Shown piece by piece: positions 18,951 to 29,800 of a stretch of 64,000 nucleotides of DNA. Under the pieces are notes generated by a model. That model had not been told where the DNA came from, did not search any database, and saw nothing but the letters and a program-made list of their open reading frames with translations. The stretch comes from Nelumbo lutea (Eukaryota > Streptophyta > Magnoliopsida > Proteales > Nelumbonaceae). The position numbers and the translations under genes are program-made. How positions within the stretch are numbered: position 1 is the first letter of the stretch; every line of letters begins with the position of its first letter. The stretch covers positions 138,527,017-138,591,016 of the forward strand of contig JAKGHH010000001.1 of NCBI GenBank assembly GCA_022828595.1, written 5' to 3'.

Positions 18951-19328
18951 CGCCAATGTTTCGCTCCTTTGATATTAAATTTATTTTATGCTATACCGAC
19001 GAATATTGCTATACTTCATCCGTGGCCTTACTCCGTCAGTAGATGGTCAAGCCATCAGTATAGATTCTTTAACTTTTTGTAGCGACGAAAAATAAAGTTC
19101 GTTGCTATAAGATACTGGGGACAATCAGAATTACCTTTCAAAACTAGACCTAATATAACCAAAGTGTTAAAACGTTTCACCTCGTTTACAATGGAAATAG
19201 CCACACCGGTGACATTTCAAAGTTGGTAAGTATGCGAACATTCCGACGTGAAAAAAAATAGCCACTTCGATGTGAAAAAAAAGCCACTCGGACGACTTCC
19301 TCATAAGAAACAAGAGATCTACAATGAC

Positions 19329-20290
19329 TTAGTGCAATGGTAAAATTTCCACCAGTCAAGCATGAAAACGTAGGTTTAAGTCTAAAAGTGGCCAATTTTG
19401 TGCTAAATGTGCCAAAAGTTCTCACATATTCAATCCTCTTCTCAAAGACCCAAAATAATGGAAACAACATAGGGTAATGGCCTAATGTATAAGTTAAAAA
19501 CTAATTAATGTGGATTCACATAAAATCTTAATCCAATAAGAATTTGAGAAATTGAATTTCTGATATGATTTAGATGTACCATGTCAATAATTATATCAGA
19601 TTTGGATGTGTTTTAGATCAGATCCAACTCTGACCTACTTAAAACCCTGAAACCATGACCTAATATTTCACCATGTCTTAAACCCTATCAAACCATCTTC
19701 GCTTACTTAGAAGGTATTTTTTTTAATATACAACTAGAAGAAGACACCTATCAAATAACTAGATTGCTCTACCCTAGGGGTGTCAATTTGGTCCAATCCA
19801 ATTGATCCAATATGAGTCAAATATAAATGGAGCAAATCCAATCCAATCCCATGAGTATTTTGGACTATTTTGACTGGTCCAATTCAATGTTTGGATTGTC
19901 CAATCTATTCAAGTTGGTTTTAATTTAAATTTGTTCCAATCCAAACCTGGTCCATTGACACATGTATACTTATCTTTTATCAATAGACTGGATGTTGATT
20001 CAATCGGACCCAATCCAATATAAATCCATTAAGGATGGACCGGATCCAATCTATAATACTTTGGTCCATTAAATCTAGATTGGCCCAATTCAATGTCTTA
20101 TTGGTCCAATTTGATTTTGATTTGGTCGAGGTCCAACCCAAAACCGCTCCATTGACACCCTTAGCCTCGTGATTCCTTTCCCTATTGACAATGTTTACTT
20201 CAAACCTATTGAATGTTTAATGGATCTCCCTACACCTGCCAAAGGTTGGATACGTGGTGAGAATAATTTGAGTTATTCAATATGGGTTGA
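19329..20290 (+). repeat. Dispersed repeat with tRNA-like Pol III promoter boxes, copy 1
   Basis: A box-A match TAGTGCAATGG lies at 19330-19340 and a box-B-like GGTTTAAGTCT at 19373-19383, 32 bases apart, as in tRNA-derived SINEs. About 900 bases downstream are shared, in the same order and orientation, with 33516-34290. These include a TCCAAT-rich tract beginning GGGGTGTCAATTTGGTCC and a block with GACAATGTTTACTTCAAAC. The body is longer than a normal SINE, so it may be a SINE plus another repeat that was duplicated together. No protein-coding content was seen. Confidence 0.55.
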
Positions 20291-20529
20291 GCAATGGACC
20301 TTACACTTGCCAAACAAGTGCCTCGATCCCTACTTGGTGTCATGTTTTGAGTTTTGTTTAAAATTATCCATGGGTGAGGACCCATTACAAATGAAATAAA
20401 ATAAAAATTAATGAAAATTTAAAATGTAGAACCCATTTTATCACTCTGACGAAGAAGACAAGCTAAACGGGTTTGTGTTGACTCATTTTTGAAAATGGTT
20501 CAAGTTTGTCTAGAAACCCATAACATATG

Positions 20530-20533
20530 ATAC

Positions 20534-20577
<44 letters not shown>

Positions 20578-20603
20578 AATAATAATAATAATAATAATAA
20601 TAA
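20530..20603. repeat. Compound microsatellite (CAA)n(AAT)n
   Basis: A run of CAA/ACA triplets at about 20533-20575 passes directly into AAT triplets to about 20602. It lies in AT-rich spacer with no gene nearby. Confidence 0.95.
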
Positions 20604-21269
20604 ACCTAATAACTATATTAATAAAAGTTTTTATTTAGCACGTTTTTATCTAGCAACTATTAAATATTTTATTATAATACTATTAATTTATTAATATTTA
20701 TTAGTACTTTAATTATTAGTATATAACAATATTTTATTATTTTAATAATATCCAGGTTTGGGGGATTTTGTCATGAGTTTCATACTTCTTGACAAACTTG
20801 AATGAGAATCCCATTCCCTAGGGGGCCTGACCATACACCGGAAACATCTCCAGTGAGATCGGATCTGCTCCTCACACCAACCTCACACCATGTCTTGATC
20901 GCACATCAGACAATGTAAGCACATGAATACATTAAACAAATACATCACACAAGGTAAACACACTTAATTGTTCTCACTTATTTTTTTTCTTTGACAAAAT
21001 ACATGGAGCTCCATGAACATTCTATGTAGTGTTTATGCACTTAATGAGCATTATATTGTTTGTCACAAAGAGCTATTTAATTGCATAAGATAATCCTTAA
21101 AAAAAACATTGATGCAACAATTATACATGGGATTTCATGATAAAGTTGTGATTTCAAATAATCTCACATATTAAAATTTGAAAAAAAAATGATAGTTTAT
21201 GATCCATTCACAACCAAAGGGCTTCTAAAATCCAAGACTCATCTTGTTTTTTTTTAATGGTACATGGAG
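20604..21269. other. Spacer, no gene seen
   Basis: AT-rich spacer. At 20850-20900 a block with ACACCAACCTCACACCATG resembles one arm of the foldback element at 25675-25850, without a clear partner arm. Nothing else was recognised. Confidence 0.5.
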
Positions 21270-21330
21270 AATTAACAGGAAAAATCAAAAGGAACCATGA
21301 CGCATGGTGTAATGACCCCATGCATCAAAA

Positions 21331-21410
21331 GCTCAGTTTGGAAGGAGTACAAATACAAATATGTAGAGTGCAATCTACATATTTGTATTTGTACTCCTTC
21401 CAAACTGAGC
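21331..21410. mobile_element. 80 bp foldback MITE, perfect palindrome, with target-site duplication
   Basis: Two perfectly complementary 37-base arms beginning GCTCAGTTTGGAAGGAGTAC flank a 6-base loop (GTGCAA). CAAAA occurs directly before (21326-21330) and after (21411-21415), an apparent 5 bp target-site duplication. It lies in the 3' part of LINE-B. A diverged relative lies at 46848-46961. The perfect arms suggest a recent insertion or ongoing homogenisation. Confidence 0.85.
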
Positions 21411-21595
21411 CAAAATAACAAATAAGGAAGCTTCATATCCGAGATACACGAACTGGATAAGGATACACTGTGACCAAGGAATGCAACTCGATCCGCAACA
21501 AAGTTCCCCTCCCACACGACGTGCTTATAAGAAAGATTAAGGTTATGCCATTTCCAAACTTCCTAACATTCTCCAATAAGATTGGAGATGTTGTA

Positions 21596-21958
21596 GGCTG
21601 CATTTGGAAGTAATGTAAATCAATAACCGATGTAAAATTTACATCGGTTCAGCTTTGTAGGTGTTTGGAAGGAGCATGTAATTATGATCAACATAAAACT
21701 CTACTCCGGTTCAGTTTTGCGTGCATTTAGATATATGGAGTGGAGTTTTACACCATGAATCGATATAAAACCCCATCAAGCATAAAGTTTTACATCAATA
21801 ATCGATGTAAATACTACATCAATTTTGTCGATGTAAAACTTTACACTTTTTTATCACCATTTTCAAGATGTAACGATCACCTATTATACGGTTCAGTGTA
21901 AAACATCATCAATGTACTTTTACGATGATGGCATTTTACACCGGATCCAAACCAAGTC
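21596..21958. mobile_element. MITE of about 360 bp splitting the LINE-B RNase H domain
   Basis: The ends resemble each other as inverted repeats: GGCTGCATTTGGA at 21596, and GACTTGGTTTGGA reading inward from 21958 on the other strand. GTA flanks both sides (21593-21595 and 21959-21961). The interior has several copies of a GATGTAAAACTTTACATC-like foldback motif. It interrupts LINE-B RNase H, whose two halves lie on either side. A 3 bp duplication with TTTGGA-type ends suits a Tourist/Harbinger MITE, but no transposase is present to prove it. Confidence 0.6.
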
Positions 21959-23943
21959 GTATGGGGGAAACATTTGACCTCGAAGACAGTTGATGATGAA
22001 ACATGAATCTCTTTTGTGATGCTCTTACATTGAGGAAACCTATCAACTACCACATGGGCCTCAAGAGCAGCCCATGCTTCCACTTCATTGGAAGAACAAA
22101 CCCCAACATCTCTACAACTTATTATCCTTCCTACCTCATCCCTCATAATGACCCCAATCACACACTTGCCATTTAACCTTTTGGCTGCATCAAAGTTGAC
22201 TTTGAACAGATTCACCTTGTGAGGTGGGGTGAGGTTTTTTAGGTCCATATCCACATATGACTCGATCCTCCGAAGGAGGAGCAAATTAGGAGTGTTTTTA
22301 TTTTGAAAGAGTTTGGTATTTCGCTTCTTCTATATGTGCCATAGTGTTATGCTACCAATTTTAGGATTCCATATGTTTTTAGTTTTTGATTTCATCACTT
22401 TATCCCACCAGTCCTTAATAGAGTCACCTAATCTAGGTGTGATGTCAATGATGTTTTCTCCTTCCCATATTTGTCTTAACTCTGTGTAGTGTAAAAACAT
22501 ATGATTAAGATCCTCCTCTTCCCCACAATGTGGGGAGCATGAATCCTCTCCCATAACCCAACTTTTTAGTCTAGCTTTAGAGAGAATCTTGCCTTTAAAT
22601 ACCATATACACGAAAAACTAGACCTTTAGAGGACACCTAAGATCCCACACCTTTCTCAATGTTAAACCTACGACATCATTGTTCGATCATTTTGTATGCT
22701 GATTTAATGGAGAACTGACCTTCACTATCTGGTCTCCAGATCATAGTACCACTTTTCTCTATTTTTGGAAAAAGAATAGACCTTATTCTATCCCATAAAA
22801 TGGAAAAACTTTTTAAAGAATCGTGTCTTTGTTCCACTCTCTCGTGTTTGTTATAAACTCGCTTACCATTAACTCATCCTCAATCTGATCATTGTCTAGA
22901 CTTGATTGTAAGGAGGAATCACCTACCCAAATGTCGTTCCAGAAATGAATATTTCTACCTTTTCTTACAGTCCAACCAACTCCTCTTTTCAGAATGTTTC
23001 TGTTTTCAAGGATGCCCCTCCATGCCCAAAAAATGTTATTTTGGGTTTTAGCTTCCCATAAGTTCTTAGCTGCGAGGTATTTATTCGACCATTGGACCCA
23101 CATGTTATTTGGGTCAAAATTTTCCACCCTGGTTTCACTAATCTCACTTCATTAACCCACTTGAGATTTTTCAATCCCCATCTACCTTCCCTTTTGGATT
23201 TACAGTTTGTTTCCCATTTCACTATGTTTATTGATTATTTTTGTCATTTTTCCTCTATAAAAATACCTTTGTTTTTTATCCACTTCCTCAATAGTAGAGC
23301 ATGGAAGCTTGAATGTTCTCATAATGTATTGCGACATCATGTTGATTGATGCCTTGATTAGAGTGACTCTTCCTGCTAAGGAGAGAATACTTCTCTTCCA
23401 CCCTTAAGTTTTCTCTCAACGTTTTCCTCTATCTTCTTAAATGTTTTCTTTGTTACTCTTCCTTTGATAATTGGAGCTCCCAAATATTTATCTTCCTTTC
23501 TTTCTAAAGGAATTTTGAGTACTCTTGCAATTTTGAGTATTTGTCTTGTTTTGCAAGGGAAGTTGGCAAGCCTTGTACATGAAATTTTACACATCATAAT
23601 TCAATCATAGGGGGTCAAACTTGCAATTGAAGTATAATCTATCTTCCTAGTATCAAATCACAATAGTAATCAATAGTTGAAATTGAGAGCAACCAATATT
23701 TATATTGAAGGTTCAACAGTTGAGGTCAACATCTACAGAAGAACTTTCTTCCTTTTCTTTCACATTTGTAGGCAGGGTGCAATTACAAGGTTTCATATAT
23801 GGTACTGCCCAAGTCCAACTATGTAACAGGGATAAACGCTGCCTACTTCTCTAATTAACAAATAGGTGGTAATTAATGTCATCATTGTCATAATAAATTG
23901 CTTAAGACACATTTTAAGACCCAATTGATATTCCCCATCAATG

Positions 23944-24200
23944 TTTTAAGGCATAATGCAAGACATTCCACTACCTAGAGGTGTGAGGTGTAGTTTAGAA
24001 TATAAGAGGCGCAGGTCTCCTGAACACAAGGAGGCATAAGTCTCCTAAAGAAGTGGGAGATGAGGAGCAAGGAGTAGGAAAAAGAAGAAGGGGGATCTCA
24101 TTTTTTTTTATATTTTTAATAAAAACCTTTTATATTAAGAAGAATAAAGATGAATATCACAAGTTGAGTTTGAAAGAGAGAGAGAGAATGGCAGACAATG
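23944..24200 (+). repeat. hAT-like dispersed element, partial copy 1
   Basis: Starting at ATGTTTTAAGGC, the sequence parallels 58798-59020 over about 220 bases. Shared blocks are TAGAGGTGTGAGG, an AACACAAGGAGG block, GGGGGATCTCATTTTTT and TTTTATATTAAGAAGAATAA. This copy lacks the GC-rich right part and right terminus present in the intronic copy, so it is truncated. Confidence 0.65.
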
Positions 24201-24595
24201 AAAGCAAACATGAAATAGTAGTACCACTTTCAGTACAAGGGAACAGTAAATCTGAAATTTTCTGAGAAAAACAAAAGAAAATGAATGAATATTCCTTTAC
24301 ATGAGCTTGCTGGTCTTTAACTTTGCATTTATTCCTTTCTCTTTATGCTCTTCGTATCAATTATTGCAAAGACCCCACGGGAGAGACAAACTAAGTCTGA
24401 GTGGCCCAACAAAGTTGCATGGTGAAGAGTTAAAAGAGGATAAATTCGCTAATGCTAACTGCTTACAAACCAATTTAATTGAAGATTTCCCAACTAATGC
24501 AGTTTTGAGAAGAAAAAAGAAATACAAAAGATGAACATTTTTGGGGAAGAAAAATATTTAGAAGCCTATCTCAAAGGGCCACATCATGAAAAAAT
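24201..24595. other. Spacer with an unassigned open frame
   Basis: An open frame at 24301-24534 (+) of 77 residues contains a hydrophilic block (RPHGRDKLSLSGPTKLHGEE). I recognise no family and see no splice partners. It could be a gene fragment carried by a repeat, or chance. Confidence 0.25.
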
Positions 24596-24762
24596 CTCTT
24601 TCGATTTCAGCCCCCTTCAACGTCCCACAGCACATCCCCGTCGTGTATTGGGAACATCTCCAGATGATGGCATTATCATTTATGATATTATCATCGGGAG
24701 ATGTTCCCAATACACGACAGGGATGTGCTGTAGGACATTGTGGGGGGCTGATTTGAACTCGT
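24596..24762. mobile_element. Foldback MITE, family with GGGAACATCTCC core, copy 1
   Basis: Arms of about 55 bases face each other: the left contains CAGCCCCC, a CACAGCACATCCCCG block and TGTATTGGGAACATCTCC, and the right is its near complement ending GGGGGGCTG. A related copy lies at 50430-50618. Looser relatives that share the central GGAGATG block occur at 25675-25850. No coding capacity. Confidence 0.75.
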
Positions 24763-25365
24763 CTCTCCCACACATCATAGCAAAATCATTTGTTACCTCC
24801 TCTCATGATATCGTCAGAAGCAGATCCAAGCGAGGTTGGTTCTCTTCTATCTTCGGCGACAGTTGGGGACCATGTCACCTTTTCCTCTTCTCCTTTCACT
24901 TGTGCATTGCTTCTTATTAGTTATGTTCTAGTGATGCTGGTGTGGATGGTTTGAGAATGTAAAATTCAATAAGATTTATAAAGACTAACCTTAGTCACAT
25001 GTATCTTCTTGGCTAGAACCTCCTGTCTAAGTTGCTTAGATTAAATGATAGTTGTATGAGTTGGAGAAAGATGTAAATATCATAGAAAATAGAGATTAGA
25101 TAAGAAATGGAATGGTTTAAATATTAGAGAAGAAAATGATAATAGAAAAAAACCAAAATGAATAAAATTCAATTAGAAGAAGATATGGGTTTATGGTCTC
25201 TTTCAAATTAAACTCATTGTATTTGAAAATGTATCTGTCCCTACTTTTTTTTTAGAATGGGAGAACCCACTTATGAGATGTTCTTTCTTGAAACATTAGG
25301 TTGCCAAATGTATTAAGGAAAAGTTCTTTAGTCTGATCACATTCCTTTAATATAAATATTTTAGA

Positions 25366-25620
25366 TTGGATGATGGAATTTTCGAGCTGACTAGTTTCAA
25401 ACAAACACGTGTCAAAAAACAATTGCCTTCTTTAAACTATTACCACATCAACAGTAAAAGCAATCCAGGTTTTCTTTTTGTGTTTTTTTTTTCTTTTTGT
25501 TTTTTTTTTTTCTGAGTAAGGGCAGCTCCTTTTCCATACATGGTGGGTTTGCTGGGAAAAAAATTGAAACCAATCAACCGGTATGTTAAATTTGTAATCA
25601 AATTGGTATTTTTTGGGTTA
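25366..25620. repeat. Dispersed repeat, copy 2 (copy 1 at 6346-6570)
   Basis: Same block order and orientation as 6346-6570, with a T-rich tract (about 25478-25512) between the two matching halves. It ends with GAAACCAATC and a GTAATCAAATTGGT block. Origin unknown. Confidence 0.6.
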
Positions 25621-25674
25621 TTACCAAAAACTCCCTCCCTCTAACTTTTATCAATTCTATTAGATTTATCCCAA

Positions 25675-25850
25675 CTTGAGTTCAGATCTGCTCCTTACAA
25701 AGTGTCCCCACACCAACCTCACATCATGTTTCAGTTGTGCATCTAGAATATCTCCGTCATTGTAAAATTTTATTTATGGGGAGATGCTCCCAATGCACAA
25801 CTGAAATGTGCTGTGAGTTCAGTGTGAGGTGTGCTCTGTGAGTAGGGGTG
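25675..25850. mobile_element. Foldback MITE, diverged relative of the GGGAACATCTCC family
   Basis: Inverted arms surround an AT-rich centre: the left has CACACCAACCTCACATCATG and TTTCAGTTGTGCAT, the right has ATGCACAACTGAAATGTG and GTGTGAGGTGTG. The arms are imperfect, so it is older than the other foldbacks. One arm also matches a lone block near 20850. Confidence 0.6.
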
Positions 25851-26811
25851 CAAATAAATCAGATCGGATTCAAATCAAGGTATATTCAAATCCAATTCAA
25901 TCCAAAGATCTGATCGGATCTCATAAAAATAGCAATTTGAATTTGAATCCGATCAAGATGTCGGATATTCGAAATTGATCCATCTGAATTAATTTTTTTA
26001 AAACATTAATAAATTATTGAAAGAAAAAATATAACTAGTTAAATGGAGAAAAAAGGTATTTTTTTCAACTATTTTCAGCAATATATATATATACATGATT
26101 TCATAAAAAATAAAAAATATAAAAAATTTACAAAAATGCAATATAAATAAAAAATTTATGAAAAACTAAATAACATATATACATATATATTATATATAAA
26201 TAGTTTATAATAATATTAATAATTTGTTATTATTATTCAAAATTTTTTATACTATTTAATATAATTAATTAAGTAGTTATTCAATTTTTTATACTATTTA
26301 ATATAATTTTTTTATACTATTAATATTAAGTGGTTATTCAATTTTTTATACTATTTAATATTAATAATTTGTTATTATTATTCAAAATTTTTTATACTAT
26401 TTAATATAATTAATTAAGTAGTTATTGTTTTAATTAATAATTTATTTAATATGAACAATTATTGGTTTCATTGTAATATTGTAATTGGTAAATAATATTC
26501 TAAATAAATATTTATAATAATTAATATAAGTAATTATTAATAGCACTATAATATTATAATTAATAACATTATTTAATTAACTATTATTATAATAGTACAA
26601 TATGAATAATATAGGTTATTTGAACATTAAGGGGGCAATATGAGGAAAATACATTAGGATAATTAACTGATTCATTTGTACTTGAGCCATCATGAGTCTT
26701 CAGAGTTAAGAGGCACCACACACCTCTTTAACACTAAAAATCGTAAGAAACCACATCAGCATTAAGAAATCAGACGCACTGAACAAGGCCAAAGTCATAG
26801 TGTTATACTAG
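25851..26811. repeat. AT-rich block with short local duplications
   Basis: After a tract of GATCGGATTCAAAT-type sequence (25850-26000), the region to about 26620 is almost pure A and T. It repeats TTTTTTATACTATTTAATAT and AATTAAGTAGTTATT units several times between 26220 and 26430. No gene. It could be a matrix-attachment-like or easily unwound region, but nothing proves a function. Confidence 0.6.
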
Positions 26812-29800
26812 TTTTTTTTTTTTTGAAAGATAAAAGTAATATATTAAACGAGAGAACAAACTACAAAGTTCTTTACATCAGATATATAAGGAGGATAAGT
26901 ATTTAATAAAAAGTAATCCTGTAGAGTATGTTTAATCCTATACGCTATCTGATGAGCAGGGATGTTATATTTCCTACTGATATATAAACAAGTAATAGAC
27001 TGAAAGGATTGAAATAAGTTTTGTATTTTTTGGAGCAGATCCAAAAATGACCAATGATGGGAATTTTTTCCTTGAAGTGCTTGAATAGCTAGCTCAGAAT
27101 CCGAGCACACCAAGATGTTCCTTTTTCCTAGTTGAAAAGCTTGGTGGATTCCTTGATATAGCAAAAAGTTTTGCCTCGGTTGATTTTAAGTACTTTCGTC
27201 CTCCTGAGATTTGTATACATTCTAGCTGAGTGTTGAGGAGGATAGTACCATAACAAAACAAAGTAGAGGTTATATTCCCTGCATCTGTAAATATAATACC
27301 ATCAGTGTGTAACTATACAAAAAGGTTTAAACGTGAAGGTAGTTTCAAAGGTAACTCCCGCGAAGTGCTTGATATTCAAATGCTATTGAAAATAGTATTA
27401 ATCTTGCAAAGAATCCAGAGATTTGAAATAGTAATATCTTTAAAAGATTTTTCATTACGTGCAAACCAGATTTAGTGTAGAGAAATAGCATACCAACTTA
27501 GAACTTTTAAAAAAGTAGATTTCATAGAAAAAAGATTACAAAGTTTAAGAATGCAATCCACCCAGTTGGTATGAGAAATAGTATTTAAATTAATATTCCA
27601 AGGCGAAGCAAATAAAATGGACTGAGTGGAAGAGCATTCTAGAAAAAGATGTTGCAATGTTTCCAGTTGATTATGACAAACGACACAATTTTGATCTTGA
27701 TTGGTAGTAAGAATTTTTACTTTGACAGGGATAAAACCTTGAATAATCCTCCAAATGAATAATTGATAACGAGGGGGGCATGGAAGATTCCAAATCCACT
27801 TAATACATGATTTTAAATGGTCAAAAATTCTTGGGAGATAAGTATGAAATAGATCAATATATGCATCTGAAGTAAAAAATTTACCTATTGAATGCTTGGT
27901 CCAGATGTAGAAAATAGATATATTAGTTGGAAAAATAGATGTTCGTAAAATATGTTCAATTTGGTCATTATCAAAATGAATACGAAGATTAGAGGTACCA
28001 ATTACTATTAATGATGAGATCATTAAAAGTAAGATGAGAAGTGGTAAGAGAAATATGGTGAGGTACCATTTGAAAATTCTCATTATGTTGGATCCAAGGG
28101 AGTTGATCAATTTTCTTTGAAGAAGATTTCCAGGACTAAACAACCTACTTCTTGAAGTAGACTTTGAAGTTTTGGGGCAATAGATTTCAAAAAATAAGAA
28201 CTATCGGAAGGGATGGAATAAGGAAAGAAAGACTGAATTGGAAGATATTTGGATTTTTAAATTCGGGCCCACAACTTATGTTGTTCATTAAGATATCTCC
28301 AGGCAAGTTTTTTAAGCAAGACTAGATTCACCAATTTAATATTTCAAAATCCTAGGCCTCCTGATGATTTAGAAAGAGAGAGAGAATTCCAAGAACACCA
28401 ATGATATGGATGGGGGTTTGTTCCTGATCTAGCCCACCAAAAATCTTTGATAATTTGGTCAATGGCAGTAATAGTTTTTTAGGGTAGTTGTGCTACAGAT
28501 TGTATGAGTTGGAATAGCTTGGAGTATATATTGAATAAGAATTCTTTTCCCAACTTAACTAAGAGCAAAAGTTTTTCATTTATTAAGTTTATCTTTGAGA
28601 TATCCAAAATAAAAGATAACTAGGAATGCATATTCCATCCCCAAATTAGAGGAAGGCCTAGATATTTGGTGTATTCAGGAAGGGCTTTTATCTAAAGTTG
28701 TCTTCGTATCATTCTTTGGTGTTTAGGGTGAATATTCTTGCTAAAATAAATTTATGATTTATCTAATTAATTAACTATCCTGAAGAATTATGAAGTTGAT
28801 GAAGAATATTCCTGAGAGTATTTAGTTCATCCCAATAACCTCGGAGAAATAAGAGGATATCATCTGCAAAGAAAAAAATTAGAAATTGAGGGGGCTATAG
28901 CATTTATTTGAATGCCTTTAAGTTGACTATTATTTTCAGCTTTAATAATCATTCGAGTCAGACATTCCATTACTAGAATAAACAAGTATGGGGGATAAAT
29001 GATCACCTTGTCTAAGACCCTTAGTAGGTAATATTTTCCCCTTAGAAGTACCATTGATAAGAATAAAATAGAAGATAGAAGAAATACATTATAGAATGAT
29101 GTGACATAAGTCTTAAGAAAACTCTAATGCTTTTAGGATTGATGAAGAAAAGACCATTCAAGTCTATCATAAGTTTTTGTCATGTCTAACTTAATGGCCA
29201 CATAGCTTGTACCTCATTTGTGATGTTTTAAAAAATGGAATATTTCATGGGTAATAATGGTGTTATATGTATTTGACACCCTGGAATAAAGGATGATTGG
29301 TTAGGGGAGATACATTTGTCCAAAATAGTATGAAGTCCGGTAGCTAAAACTTTTGAAATGATTTTATATAGTACATTATAAAGACCGATTGGATGGTAAT
29401 CTTGGACTTTAGTACAATTTACTTTTTTTTACATGGAAAATAAATGTATGATTCAAGCGTTTAAGTAATTTCTTATTCTGAAAAAAATTCCTCGGCAAAA
29501 GCTATAATTTCAGTGCCCATCAAATCCCAGTATTCTGTATATACTAAGGCTAACATCCCATATGGACCTAGAGATTTAAGACTACCTATACTAAATAGAG
29601 CTAACTTAATTTCTTCTTCAGAAGGGATGGTAGTTAAAAAGACATTATCCTCCTTAGAAATGATAGGGTTAAAAATATCTGGAATAAAGGACAAGTCATC
29701 CTGAGGTTGATGTGTAAATACGTCCAAGAAATAAGAATTAAAGGCTTCTGCTATGTCTTTATGATCTGTCACACAAGAGCCATGACAATATTTAATTCCT

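Larger units (their letters stand above)
14169..19115. mobile_element. CACTA (En/Spm)-type element, non-autonomous, carrying a gene fragment
   Basis: The left end at 14169 begins CACTACAGGAAA, the usual CACTA terminus. It is followed to about 14540 by many subterminal repeats in both orientations built on CCGTCGGTATA and TACCGACGGAT. Matching subterminal motifs reappear at 18985-19110 (TATACCGACGAA, CTCCGTCAGTA, CATCAGTATAG), with a diverged terminus TTTTTGTAGCG ending at 19084. No transposase was seen in the 4.9 kb between. No 3 bp target duplication could be matched, so the right border is uncertain (19084-19115). The interior holds a SEPALLATA-like pseudogene and a CT/GA-rich stretch (18640-18950). 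Confidence 0.65.
21270..23600 (-). mobile_element. LINE-B, 5'-truncated non-LTR retrotransposon
   Basis: In minus-strand order: the C-terminal end of reverse transcriptase (23376-23597, with the YLGAPIIKGR motif), the following region (22813-23222), the RT-associated zinc-knuckle region (22330-22611) and an RNase H domain. The RNase H N-terminal half is at about 21980-22284 (VNFDA, IGVIMRDEVG, EAWAALEA). Its C-terminal half resumes at about 21430-21590 (VWEGNFVADRVA). The gap is filled by a MITE at 21596-21958, and another sits at 21331-21410. Everything upstream of the RT tail is missing, typical of incomplete reverse transcription. Stops and frameshifts abound. Confidence 0.85.

Noticed and set aside
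20169..20399. 76-residue open frame (+)
   Set aside because: It lies inside the dispersed repeat, and the second copy near 34200 does not keep the frame.
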